From NCBI GenBank assembly GCA_039566865.1, contig CM076951.1:18237484-18301483 (forward strand): a DNA stretch of 64,000 bases. The letters run 5' to 3'. The first letter of the stretch is position 1, and every line of letters starts with the position of its first letter. Below the pieces are notes generated by a model that did not search any database, had not been told where the DNA came from, and saw nothing but the letters and a program-made list of their open reading frames with translations. Both the position numbers and the translations under genes were made by a program. The DNA is from Aurelia coerulea (Eukaryota > Cnidaria > Scyphozoa > Semaeostomeae > Ulmaridae). Positions 45,805 through 56,807 of this stretch are shown here, piece by piece.

Positions 45805-47087
45805 TCAGTTTTCATGAATAACTTTGTGAATAAATTTTGTATGTCTAATCACGATATTTTTATTTTTAATGATACGATTAATACAACCATAGCCAAGTTT
45901 CCATTGATGTAACATAATTTCATTTGTACCTGCTTGTCTTGAGAAAAAATATCCTTGTTTCTGGTCATGTTGGGTTGATAACAATGAAACATATTGAACT
46001 AATTTAATAAAATTGCTTATTACTTGTATGCCATCTGATTTGAATACTTCTGAGGTGAAATTGTCATTTGTGGCCACACTGAAAAAAGAAAAGATGTGGG
46101 ATGCAGAGTAGAAGGCATCAGGTGGAATGAAAACATCGTATTGATGAATTCATTAGAATCTAAGGTGACATCTAATTTTGAGATGGACTTTAAGCGGAAA
46201 CAGGAGGGGTCAATTGCAAAAATGTATCAGAAAATCAGCCATATCATCTAAATAATGATCAATTTCTCAATCTGCCCTTGTTGTGAACCCTAAGCACAAT
46301 ACGTGGTACCTCGTGGCCACTGTTATTGCTAGTTATTGACAGTATTCGTCCTCTGTTTGTTAACCAGAGTTACAAAGTTATGACGCAGCAATTACCTGTG
46401 CAATTGCAGGAGTTTCTGGAATTCTTTCCACACAAAAATATCCTTTAATGTCCTAAAGTGAGAAGAACGGTGGTTACATAAGAGATCACAGTGATCTAAA
46501 ATTAAATATCACATGCAAATGCTTGTGAAGAACAATAATAGGAATCTTTTGCAAAGGAATTTATCGTTATCGCAAATCTAAGGTGAAATCTAATTTTGAG
46601 ACGGACTTTAAGTTGGGAAGACCGGGGTCAATTGCTACACTTTTTGAAAAATCATCAATATCGCCTAAATAATGATCAATTGCGCTCAATCTGTTCTTGT
46701 TGAGTACCCTAAACCCAATATGTGATACTTCTTGACCACTGTTATTGCTAGTTATTGACAGTATTCATCCGCCGTTTGTTTACAAGAGTTGCAAATTTAT
46801 GATGCAGCAATTACCTTTTCATTATATCCAACTGTATCTGAAACCAATACAGAACCATTGGCAGCAGCACCACCAGCACCATAATCACCACCGTCGCCAC
46901 CACCATCACCACTGTCGCCACCATCATCACCACCGTCACCACCACTGTCACCACCGTCATCACCAGCACCATCATCACCATCATCATCAACGCGGTCACC
47001 ACCACTTTCACCACCGTCATCACCATAAAAATCTTCATCATAGTCACCATCATCATCTTCTTCTGCTTCATCTTGCAGTAAGAGGTC
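45805..47087 (-). CDS. Predicted minus-strand multi-exon gene with Asp/Gly-rich exon
   Basis: Three exon-like pieces. 47087-46815 (acceptor TTGCTTTACAG/G, donor AAAAG/GTAATT) encodes 91 residues: DLLLQDEAEEDDDGDYDEDF, then a long GGD/DDG repeat made of GGTGAT-type codons, then AANGSVLVSDTVGYNEK. 46452-46396 (acceptor CACTTTAG/G, donor CACAG/GTAATT) encodes DIKGYFCVERIPETPAIAQ in the same phase. 46077-45805 is a 90-codon frame after TTTTTTCAG ending in a stop (FTSEVFKSDGIQVISNF...), but its phase does not follow cleanly. No family is recognised. The joins are inferred from splice signals only, and the upstream exons are unknown. Confidence 0.4.
46150..46820. repeat. Tandem duplication of ~250 bp, offset ~415 bp
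   Basis: 46155-46410 and 46570-46825 share AATCTAAGGTGA, ATAATGATCAATT, CACTGTTATTGCTAGTTATT and GCAGCAATTACCT. Each copy ends at a splice donor of the minus-strand gene, so an exon-plus-intron unit seems to have been duplicated. Confidence 0.75.
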
Positions 47088-47784
47088 CTGTAAAGCAAAA
47101 AGAAGCTTAATATGAAACAATGCCCGGCGAACCAGAAAAAAGTTCGCACTCTTGAAAATTCATAGTATCAAGAGTACTGGATGGATTGGAATGAATCAAT
47201 ATTTGCTTGACAGCCAAAATATTGAAGTATTTTTGTGATTTTCCTCGCCTTATTACTAGCACTAGTACAGTTGGTAAATTCAAGTTTACAAAAACTTGCT
47301 GGTTGCGTCAAATCATAAACGATTTCTTGCTCAGAACAACAAAAAAATGCTATCTCTCATGCGTAAGAGATATCGTCTGCACATTTATTGCCATGGGACT
47401 GAACAGTTTTGGTATCTGTGTGAGAATCTATGTCTTATAGCTCTTGAGAGAGGTGAACACCAGTGTGTATTGTTCGGTGCGAAGAGAGTCCTCACGCTTT
47501 GATCAAGTGTTTTAGGCCCTTTTTGAGTCATTTTGCAATCATGCCATTTCTGTAAATTTGAATTTGCCTACATTTGCAGTGCCCGTAACAAGAAAAGAAA
47601 AGTCACAAATATACTAATTATAATTTAATATATTATGATAATTTACGAAGTTTTTACAAACTTTGCAAAAACTTTGCGAAGTTTTTGCAAAGTTTTTTTC
47701 AATGTTTCCAATACACACATAGACAATGCCGAATGCATGGTAAACAACTAATTTAAGCAAATTGAGCCAAACAAGATACTTTTA

Positions 47785-48271
47785 GAAAAACTTCGCAAAT
47801 TATCAATTGGGCCCCCTGATTGATAATTTGCGAAGTTTTTCAAAAACGGTCCAGAAATTGCTAGTAAACAGTAGAGAGCATTGTGCCTCTGTGGAACATT
47901 GTCAATCACGTCAATCACCACCCAATCTACTCTCTTTCCAGCTATTTCAGCCTGTTTTTATGATGAGACTAGCAATCTCCACGTGATTAGGCCCAAATTT
48001 AAAGTTGTTCAAAAACAACAGGCAAACGCATGCGAGTTCTTTTATTTGCCCCTAAAGCAGCTTGCCTTGGTACTTTCTTCAACGTAAGACACAGCAACAC
48101 CAAGTATCGGACACATTTAATGGCATTTTTGAAAAACTTCGCAAATTATCCATTGGGCCCCCTGATTGATAATTTGCAAAGTTTTTTAAAAATGGCCCAG
48201 AAATTGCCAGTAACCTGTGGAGAGCCTCGTTTTTTAAAAAACTTTGCAAATTATCAATCAGGGGGCCAATT
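47785..48271. repeat. Duplicated 57-nt hairpin (GAAAAACTTCGCAAATTATC family)
   Basis: At 47785-47841 a perfect 23-bp stem surrounds an 11-nt loop TGGGCCCCCTG. A diverged copy is at 48131-48187 and a half copy at about 48233-48271. Sequence after each (CAGAAATTGC(T/C)AGTAA) also matches, so a larger unit (offset 346 bp) was duplicated. Confidence 0.85.
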
Positions 48272-48370
48272 TAAACATTTCATGTTATGCTTGATTCAGG
48301 AAATGCTTTGGCACTTCTTTTATTCAGGCCCCTTTTAATTACTAATTCTTTGATTCTCTTCATTTGCCAG

Positions 48371-50035
48371 GGGTGATGATGCCACAATTGCAAATAACAA
48401 AGGTGCAAAACAGGTTAAGAAAGCTTTTCGAAATAGCTTTGCAAAACTTGGACGCTTCCGATCCATAGTAACGAAGATACCTGCTTGTGTATTAACTGCT
48501 ACAGCAGACCAACAGACACAGAAGAGAATAGTTAAGTCCCTGGCATTAAAGAGATATACATTCATCTGCCAAAGCCCTAATAGGCTCAATGCCAGGCTTA
48601 GTGTAACAAAAGTAAAACAACTTAATCCTGCAAGAGATCTTAAATGGCTAGAAACAAGCCTTAATGAAAGAGGAACCAGTCATGGTAAAACAATCATTTA
48701 CTGCAAGTCTTTGACGACCGTTGCACGTCTATACGGGTATTTTTCACATTCTGTTTACCCCAATCCACATGGGGGTGGGGGTGGATTCCACCCCCCCCCC
48801 TCAAGGTTTTATTTGCCGGGTTTTAAACGACATTTGCTATGTCCCCCAGCCTCCCTGACTTTTACTAATTATCTATTAGCCACATTTTGGTGAAAAAATT
48901 TTTGAACAATAGGACTCACAGGTCACGTGACATGTCCATATTTGGAAAGAGGTAGCAGCAAAATCATTGTTTTCAATGATTTCAATGGAATTATTTGATT
49001 TAATTATGAAGTATTGTACAGCAAATGAATCAGCAAACAAAGGGCTTCAATTTGATAACGGAATTTCTGGAATTTGATGATGTAGGCATTTTTTGATAAT
49101 GACGTCATTTTGGCCGCCATTTTGGACAAATTTGCAATTTTTTCAAGATTTTTCGAACTTTTTCAATGAAAAACACTCTAATGATACATTTTTCATAGAT
49201 AATCACCATTTTGCAGGATCTTTTGGTCTCTTTTTACATAGAATAGATTCATCGCACACATGACCTCATAGGAATTGGCTAATTTCTGCCAAAATATCAC
49301 TCCAAAACCGTTATTTTCAATAAAATAATACTTCATTATCACACATGTTGACAAACTGAGCCAAAAACTGCATAAAGTTCAAGCAAAATCTTCATTAAAC
49401 TTGAATTCAACTTGGAAGCCTGATTTTCACAGATTTTCAGCTTTGTGACGTCGCTGTGATATCACAAGGCGTGGCAGCCACACCCAAATTACGCTACGAG
49501 CTACAAATTACCTGTTCTATAACTGTGCCAAGTTGTATTGAATTCGGATGAGACTAAGGCAGTTTTCAGAGGGGGGGGGGGGGGGTGGACAGGACCCCCC
49601 CCCCCCCCATAAATGGTAGCTCGAAAAAAGCCCATATGGATTAGGGTTAAGGGAGATGAAAAGTTAGTTGCACTGTATCACAGCAAAACCCATGATCACA
49701 TTAAGGAAAGGGTCTTTCAGTCATTCCTTGCACAAGAAGGAAGCATACAACTTGTCATTGACACTTCCTCATTTGGAATGGGTGTCAACATCAGGGGTAT
49801 TGGCAGAGCAAGTCGTGATGGGAAAGATTATGAGGCAATTCTGTACTGCTCTGGCCAACAACTTGGCAACTGTAGCAAAGAGATAAAATCATATGGTAAA
49901 ATTTTATCTGAATGTTTGAGGCTAGCCCCTTATGAAGCTTATGACAAGAAAATTGAAAAACCAAATATAGACCATAATTGCTGCTCAAAATGTCATGTTG
50001 AATGTGAAGTGTCTATGAAAACAATGAGCTTCTAG
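48371..50035 (+). pseudogene. RecQ-like DNA helicase fragment split by a MITE
   Basis: After an acceptor (CATTTGCCAG/GG, 48370) the frame reads KAFRNSFAKLGRFRS, LTATADQQTQKRIVKSL (helicase motif III), and KTIIYCKSLTTVARLYGYF (motif IV region). Beyond the MITE it continues GDEKLVALYHSKT, VIDTSSFGMGVN (motif V), IGRASRDGKD (motif VI) and a zinc-type NCCSKCHVEC tail to the stop near 50033. Walker A and DExH motifs would be upstream and were not found. About 25 residues usually present between motifs V and VI are missing. This is a RecQ-type family that is multicopy in invertebrates. DNA unwinding is the family activity; this copy is almost certainly dead. Confidence 0.75.
48758..49646. mobile_element. 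TTAA-type MITE, 889 bp, inside the helicase
   Basis: The left end CCCCAATCCACATGGG and right end CCCATATGGATTAGGG mirror each other with a few changes, next to TTTA (48754-48757, a worn TTAA) and TTAA (49647-49650). G-run/C-run palindromes lie inside both ends. Removing the MITE with one TTAA keeps the helicase frame. Confidence 0.8.
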
Positions 50036-51973
50036 ACCATGACATTTGAGTTGTTTACAAAAAGAGACTCATGCCGAGGACAGTGCAAAAAGAACACGCT
50101 TTGTTCTTGTATTATGGTATCGTAGAGTGGTTATGAATTTGCGTTTGTAAAAAACAAAATGTCTCCTTTCTTTCTGTTCTCTATCTGAATTAAATACCAC
50201 GAATACTGACACACTAAACTCTCTTGCTCTCCGTGGTATTGCCCGTGTAGCATAGTAAAGTAGTTTGTACGTAGTGTAGTGTCTTAACCCTATCTGGACC
50301 AGGCTTTTTTGAGCATCCTCAGGCCGAGGGGGGGGGCTAATCTTATTTTACTCTAATTGTTGTATTTTCTATGACGTCATCAATTTCCTTTGTTTTAGGC
50401 CAAATACAGTACTCTTACAGATTTAACTGTAAAAACTTTCATACGAGAAATATCATGCTTCTTGTAACTTTAAATAACAGATGAAATATCTAATTTTCTG
50501 AAAAACATAATTTTTGAAAAAATTATGAAATTTATAAACTTATATTTATTACCTAAATTCATTAGATATATGAAGTCATGAATGACGTAATACAAAAGAA
50601 AAACCAAAGAAATAAGTTATTTCCATATTTTCTTATTGATTTATGATTGCTCTGAAAATTTCATCCATTTATCTCACTTCTGTCAAGAATGATCTTAGTT
50701 TGGAGTTATAAAGGGTTTGACCGTAAAACAAACAAGATATTAAAACTACTCTCTGAAAAAATTGTTATATTTCCAAAAATACATGACATATCCTGTAGAA
50801 ATTTTTGTGAAAGATGCGAAAAGGATAGTTAGGAAAAGTCTTAAGTAGCTCGTATTGTAAGATTTTAAATTTTAAATGCCCCGCATCGAACGGGGCTTCC
50901 TTAGAACAATGCACGCAAAGAGGACAAAAGGTGCTGTGGGCAAAAAATCTCAAGAAATTTCAGCCGGTTTACCATCAAAAACAAGTTAAAAAAAAACCAG
51001 ATTATCCTGAATTTACAAAGCAATTGTCTTACTGGCCAATCAGACTTCATAGAAGACAAAGCAATTCAATTCAATGAGCCCATTTGGATTGAAAACTGGT
51101 CAGACAGGTTCTTCTCTAGACTCATTCCAAAAAGTCTTTTGCTTGGCTCCCCTGCAGATTTGTCACTGCAATAGAGGCGTTAGCGACAACGAAAACAACG
51201 AAAGTTAGAGGTACTTATGTAGTGGATCTAGCAGGTTCCTCTCCTTGTTGTTGTGCATGAACTTTGTTGTATTCATTGAATGAAATTGGTCACAGCATAG
51301 ACCAGGCTAGGAACGAGGTACAGGTCACTTCTAATCGGAGAAATTTAGATGGGTATTTTGAGGTACCTATGACCCTAGGCATCTTGGAAAGTAATGGTGA
51401 TCTTCCAAACCTCAGTCATGCACAAAGCAGCCACCAAGTCTCGTTATGTAAATGTTTCCTTTTCTTTGTAAATTCTGACATCTGATTTGGGATGGAATCT
51501 AGTATAGTATCCAGTAGTTTTTAAATTGTTTGTAGTGTAGTTGTATTTAGTTTAATGTTGCGTGTCTTTTCATATTGGCCATGGGGTAGTCATAGTCTTC
51601 CGCTCCCCAATAGTCTTCCGCTCCCCAATAGCTTGACAGGACTTTTAGACTCATGGTGCTCAAGGAATAATGAGCGCTTGATTGTTGGGGATTGCATCAC
51701 TCTGACCTTTGCAGATGCTGTTGGTGAAGTCTGCAGCTGAACATCGAAATAGATGTTGTTTTTGTTTGATGTCTTGGTGGGGGATACATATGATATGTAT
51801 CCTTCAATATCTAGAAATGACAACACATGTTAACAAATTGCACGATAACATTCTGATAAGCAGGAAACGTTAAAGCATGTTGCAGGTAAGGCATGAGATC
51901 AAATAATTTATTTACTCAACAATGCATATATGTAAAACAATTTTGGCAAATGTAATCAATTGTTGGGTGATAT
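50036..51973. other. No gene; one lone TTAA-type end at 50284
   Basis: TTAACCCTATCTGGACCAGG at 50284 followed by a G-run is a MITE end without a visible mate. An 18-bp unit (AGTCTTCCGCTCCCCAAT) is repeated at 51595-51631. A frame at 51264-51485 is unrecognised. Confidence 0.4.
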
Positions 51974-53426
51974 GGTAAAGTGCGAGTTGCGAGTTGCAGT
52001 TGCGAGTTGCGAGTTGCACTTATTTTGCGAGTTGCGAGTTGCGAGTTGCACTTAATTTGCGAGTTGCAAAGTCAAAAGTGCGAGTTGGAAACTCAAAAGT
52101 GCGAGTTGGAAACTCAAAAGTGCGAGTTGAAACTAAAATTACGAGTTGCCTGTTTTCTTTTGAATTAATGCATTTTTCGCCAAATAAAACTATTTTTTGA
52201 AGCTGCAATTGACTTTGGAACTGTTTTATGGATTTCCCTTTGAAACCAAGCGTTTTTAGGCCATTGTAATTTTCTTTAAAAGAAGCAAATTATAAGAAGC
52301 TACGGGGGCCTTACAATTTGCAGCTTTTATTCCCCCCAAGTTGTTCACGAATGTCACTGTAATGCAGTAAATTGGGGACTTGCCTTAGTTGTCTTAAAAG
52401 AATCACGATCTAACTTTTTTCTTTTATAAGAAACTTGGATAAGCCCATAGTACAAAAAGTTTCTTATGAAATAAATTAAGAGATAAAGCTTGCTACGGCT
52501 GCCCAATTAATTATTGTCTGTTCAAATAATATCTGAAACGCGTCTCAACAAAGGCTGCATAACTTTCTGTACACGTTTTTTTCTTATAAGAAACTTTCAT
52601 CAGCACATAGTACTAAAAGTTTCTTAATTTCGCATGAAAATTTCGGTGTTTTAGTAGTAAAAGTTTCTTAATTAGTTTCTTATTTTTTTGGGCCTAAAAT
52701 TGCGGTATTGTTCGAAGTTGAGCCTTCTTCTCGACAAAGGGCTTCCATTTTGCATTGACATTGTCATCAAGGAGAAGGCATGCACATCAAGGCAAAAATT
52801 TACCAATTTTGCAGTTAAAAGTCAAGAAAAGACGAAGGCACCTTTGTCAGAGACATATAATAAGACAGACATACAGAAATAAAGTTTTAGAGTTTCTTAA
52901 CTGTTCTTGAGTGTAGTACTAGAGTTTCTTAAATTTTTGGTCATTGTAGTACTAATTTCTTATAAACCAGTTTTTATAAAAAAAAACGTGTAGTCGCAAG
53001 CTTTTGCTCAACCCTTCCTTCTTTTGAAATAATGGGTTTACGCGTAGGCTATAGAAGCGATGGGAGGTAAATTCGAAGTTAAGAAACTTTTCCATCTTTA
53101 AGAAACTTTTCAATCAATACAGCCTATATTACCAACTCAAGAAATACCAAAGAGAATAATTGTTCTTCCCTTAGGCCTTATTAACCGAGCTCAAAGCAAA
53201 TCCTTTATTAGCGGCTCTCCGTGAATTAAAAAAAAAACAGTTCTTTATACTCCCCTGATCTTGACAAAGGCTCTCCAAAAAATCGCGGTGTTTTAGTTGC
53301 AAAAGATGGAAAATCTGAGGTTTTTATTACCGAACTCGCAACTCGCATTTTAAATGTACCAACTCGCATTTTTCACTTTTAACTCGCAGAAAGCATCAAC
53401 TCGCAACTCGTAACTCGCACTTTACC
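51974..53426. mobile_element. Foldback element with GCGAGTT minisatellite ends
   Basis: The left end begins GGTAAAGTGCGAGTTGCGAG and continues as GCGAGTT-rich repeats to about 52150. The right end is the mirror: AACTCGCA-rich repeats from 53333 to CGCACTTTACC at 53426. Between them lies a TACACG MITE (52570-52992) and AAGTTTCTTA words. No clear target duplication, no coding. Confidence 0.7.
52570..52992. mobile_element. TACACG MITE, 423 bp
   Basis: Begins TACACGTTTTTTTCTTATAA and ends with the mirror ATAAAAAAAAACGTGTA. It contains repeated AAGTTTCTTA and AGTACTA words, like the copy at 40955-42185. Confidence 0.65.
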
Positions 53427-53880
53427 AATCCACATTGTTGGTTGTTACAATCTCAAAGCAAACTTTGCTAGACTTTGCTGCCTTCTTCCTCTTGACAATA
53501 CTTCGTGATTTTTCAGTAGATAAATCAATGTTTTGCATGTCTTAATTCTGCACTTTTTAATCTCAGTTCTTGTTGGTTTGCTGATCAAGCACAGGTCTGC
53601 TGCAAAATTTGAGACACTTTATGTAGGGGGGATAACAAATTTGGGTCATTGGCAAATGGGGGCTATAGCAAAGGAGAATCTGGGGTCTATAGGGTTATAC
53701 GCACAGTTCGCAAATCTGTACAGGAAAGGGGATGTGAGAAGCCTGGAAGGATGATGCAATTTCAAAGCGTTTTAAGGAATGAAACAAATATCACTGAAAT
53801 TCCTCTTGATCCATTTTTTTGGAAATCGATTTAACATTTTGTAATATGATGATGCTGGCACATTTTTCCTTGAAGAACAT
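53427..53880. other. No gene confirmed
   Basis: Short overlapping frames around 53640-53830 are unrecognised; they may be the upstream part of the fragment that follows. Confidence 0.35.
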
Positions 53881-53884
53881 TTAA

Positions 53885-54159
53885 AGGGTTTTCTTTGAAA
53901 GATATCGCAAGGAAAACAAGCTGTTATCTGCTGTCCAGTGTGATCTTCACATTCCTTCTTTTATGGCTGCTTGCAGAGCTCTTGGTATGATTGACAAGCT
54001 CATAACTGGTCCTTTGTGGAGGATGATTGCAAAAGAGGGTCACATACTTGACATGAATGCCTACTACCAAAGACTATTTGATTGTTTTATTTCTTGTGGG
54101 GACAATGCATCAGAGTTTATGTTGGGGAATATTTGCATCTTTGGAGAAGGAATATCTTA
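53885..54159 (+). pseudogene. Fragment of a multicopy, transposon-like gene
   Basis: The frame RKENKLLSAVQCDLH, AACRALGMIDKLITGPLWRM, GHILDMNAYYQRLF, ASEFMLGN resembles a conserved block (LW...ILDMN..YQ) that I recall from uncharacterised multicopy proteins of cnidarians. It stops at 54159. The fragment that runs off the right edge (63784) may belong to the same kind of gene. Function unknown. Confidence 0.4.
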
Positions 54160-54345
54160 ATAGGTCCTCATCCACTTTCGCATCGACACTCTCATCCAAG
54201 ATTTCGTACTCATTATCATTTTCATCTATAATTTCTTGATTATCCTCACTTTCAGGCTCTTTCTTTTGATCATAATTCTCTTTGTCTGTGTCAATGTCTA
54301 ATACATCTGATTCCTTGTATGTACCTGATTTATCTACAGAAGGAA
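54107..54345 (-). CDS. Acidic open frame on the minus strand
   Basis: About 78 codons without a stop, rich in Asp/Glu (VDKSGTYKESDVLDIDTDKE, PESEDNQEIIDENDNEYE) and ending IPQHKL. It could be the linker exon of a degraded gene cut by the LINE at 54342. Unrecognised. Confidence 0.25.
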
Positions 54346-56053
54346 GAGCTCAGATGTTTACGCAATAAATCGAAATGCCTTGGAATGTTACTGGATAGCC
54401 AACTCTCTTGGAAACTGCAGATAGAGAAAGTAAAGACAGACATGAGTTGTAAAATAAAGAAATTAAAGATGATGAGATATCTACCCAAAGAAGTGCTCTC
54501 TACTATATATTTCAAAGCCATCTTGCCTGCAGTTATTTATGGAATTTCTGTTTGGGGTAATAACAGCTCTTGTAAAATGAACGAATTAGAATCATGCCAT
54601 ATCAGAGCTGCAAGGATGATAAACAAAGTTCCAAAGACAATAAAGAATGAGGACGTCTTAAAAACCGTAAAATGGAAAGACCTCTCATACATGTACAAAA
54701 GGAGACTCGCTTGCATTTCACACCAAGCGTATAATGACAATGTGATTGAAGAGATCCAAAGCCTGTTTAAAAAGAAAGATTATACACGAAACATGAGAGA
54801 CTGTATCCAGTTCATATTACCTAGACCGAAATCCAACATTGGAAGAAGCTCTTTTAAGTACAGAGCAGCACTTGTATGGAACAATCTCCCTGTAGACCTA
54901 AAGAAGGTCACTAGCTATGACAGTTTTAACCCTATTCGTACTGGGGGGGGGGGGGGCGTTTTTCGCCCCCCCTACCAGTTTTTGCTGCATTACGCTAAAA
55001 CGACAAGAGATATAACCACCAGTTTTGGTGACTTTTACTCAAATTTCATAGGCAATTAAATTCTTAACATTTCATTGTTCTACCTCTGATCATGTGACCA
55101 CAGTAATACCATATTTGGAGAGTAGTCAACAAAAAAAAGCTTAAAATGTCCGTAGTATTCGTGTCGTTTGCTTGATCGATCTCAAACATGCACCATTCGA
55201 TTGCATTTGATGAGTACGTTCATTTGATATATAAATTATTCATATTTGCTGATGTCAGCAAAATTTAATATCTATGACGTCATTCACATTTATGACGTCA
55301 TTTACCTAATAAAGAAGTGTCAAATATGAATTTTTTTAGTCTAATTTGCTTCATCTTATTAATTTAATTCATTTTGAGTCTATATTTACCAGATAAAAGG
55401 GCAGGACTGGCAAAAACCTACGATGAAAGTAAATGCATGCAACAAAAGGATAATTTAAGGCTAATTGTGCTAAAAATAGAAACTAAAAATTTTTGCAAAG
55501 TATGTCCTTTTGAACTATGACATGTTTCCTATTATTTAAAACAAATTTGGAGAAAATCGGTTGAGTGGTTGATTAAATAGAATTTTTCTGGTTAAGAAGG
55601 TATTAATTTGCCAATTTTCGTCAGTTTTTCGGTTGCCTAGCAACGAATCACGTGACTTATTAATTGCCATTGTTATATTTGAATAGCCAATTGTCTAAAG
55701 AACAATAGGGGTAAGTCTCATTGTTATATCTTTTGTAGTTTTGGAGAAAAAGAGGGGGGGCGAAAAACGCCCCCCCCCCAGTACAAAATACCTAAAAAAT
55801 CGCCCAGTACAGATAGGGTTAAAAAGAGGCTATCAAAGAACAGCAGAAGTTTGGAACAAATATCTTTTACCAATTTCTCATTTAAACAAAGGGACGAAAA
55901 TTTTAATTATTTTTAAATAAGGTAATCAGATTGTAAATAGGCTTTAAGTTTCAGTTTCTTTTATCTTTAATTTGCAGGTCCACATCAGCTTTTAAGCTGC
56001 CTTGATTATGACCTGCGTTAACAAATAATAAATGTATGTATGTATGTATGTAA
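54342..56053 (+). mobile_element. 5'-truncated LINE with (TGTA)n tail, split by a MITE
   Basis: The C-terminal part of a non-LTR reverse transcriptase: CLGMLLDSQLSWKLQIEKVK, TIYFKAILPAVIYGISVWGN, ESCHIRAARMI, then SSFKYRAALVWNNLPVDLK and SYDSF up to the MITE. Coding resumes after it with KKRLSKNS. The 3' end has a possible stem (GCAGGTC at 55975, GACCTGC at about 56010) and a (TGTA)n tail at 56032-56051. Only the region after the catalytic YADD box is present, so it is a dead copy. Confidence 0.8.
54930..55818. mobile_element. TTAA-type MITE, 889 bp, inside the LINE
   Basis: Ends CCCTATTCGTACTGGG and CCCAGTACAGATAGGG are near-perfect mirrors, flanked by TTAA (54926-54929, 55819-55822). G-run/C-run palindromes around CGTTTTTCG and CGAAAAACG lie inside each end. 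Rejoining the flanks with one TTAA restores the LINE frame (SF then KKRLSKNS). Confidence 0.9.
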
Positions 56054-56807
56054 AATGTTTACGATCCTCAAAAATATCGTAACATTTTGGCATCAGCTCC
56101 CTGATATGTACATACTGGATACACACATTTTTTATAAGAATATATAAGAAATGGCAGGCTCATTTTTTGGAAGTTGAGGTAGAGAAACTAGACCTCTCTA
56201 TATACCTCAAAGTCCTGTATGCCCTACCCCCATCAGGGAAAGTTATGTTGTACTCTGCTAGGCCTACATATACATAGATATATGACCTGTAAGAATGAAC
56301 TGATAACTGTCAATATTGAATATCCTGTGGTGCTGCCGTTTCATGGAAATTTTCGCAAATTGAGGTGAATCAAAACTTGAAAATTTTGCAGAATGTGATG
56401 TGGGGAGAACTGTTAAGTTGGTCAATCGACAGTCGGATGATCCCATGATTTTGGTTGTTTATATAGCACAGGCTCATTAGTGCCACAGGCCTATTTAGTG
56501 CCACAGGCCTATTCATTGGCTGCAGCAGTGCTTTTTTGGAAAAAGTATTGATTGAAGAGTACTATTCGTAAATATGGACAAGGTCCAAGGACTTTCCTAT
56601 CTGACCCTTTTCTGTAACTCCAAAGCAGTACATCATATCAGTTTGACTAAGGATTACCAACAAATTCTATGTTCATGTATGCATATATGATATGTATTTG
56701 TAACATTTGCCATTAAAATTAAGTGTATTTTAAAGTTTAGGAAAAAATACCATCCATGCATAAATCATGGTATGATTTCTAATTTATTTTGTTCTGTTCT
56801 CCTTTAG
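56054..56807. other. No gene recognised; lone TACACAC end and a short tandem repeat
   Basis: TACACACATTTTTTATAAGA at 56120 looks like one end of the TACACG family. A 21-bp unit containing AGTGCCACAGGCCTATT is repeated at 56476-56511. Confidence 0.4.

Noticed and set aside
46745..47110. Long His-rich plus-strand open frame
   Set aside because: It is the complement of the Asp/Gly-rich exon. The minus strand has matching splice sites, the plus strand does not.
51980..52208. Overlapping Cys/Arg- or Thr-rich frames
   Set aside because: They are translations of the GCGAGTT minisatellite and are open in several frames because of the repeat.
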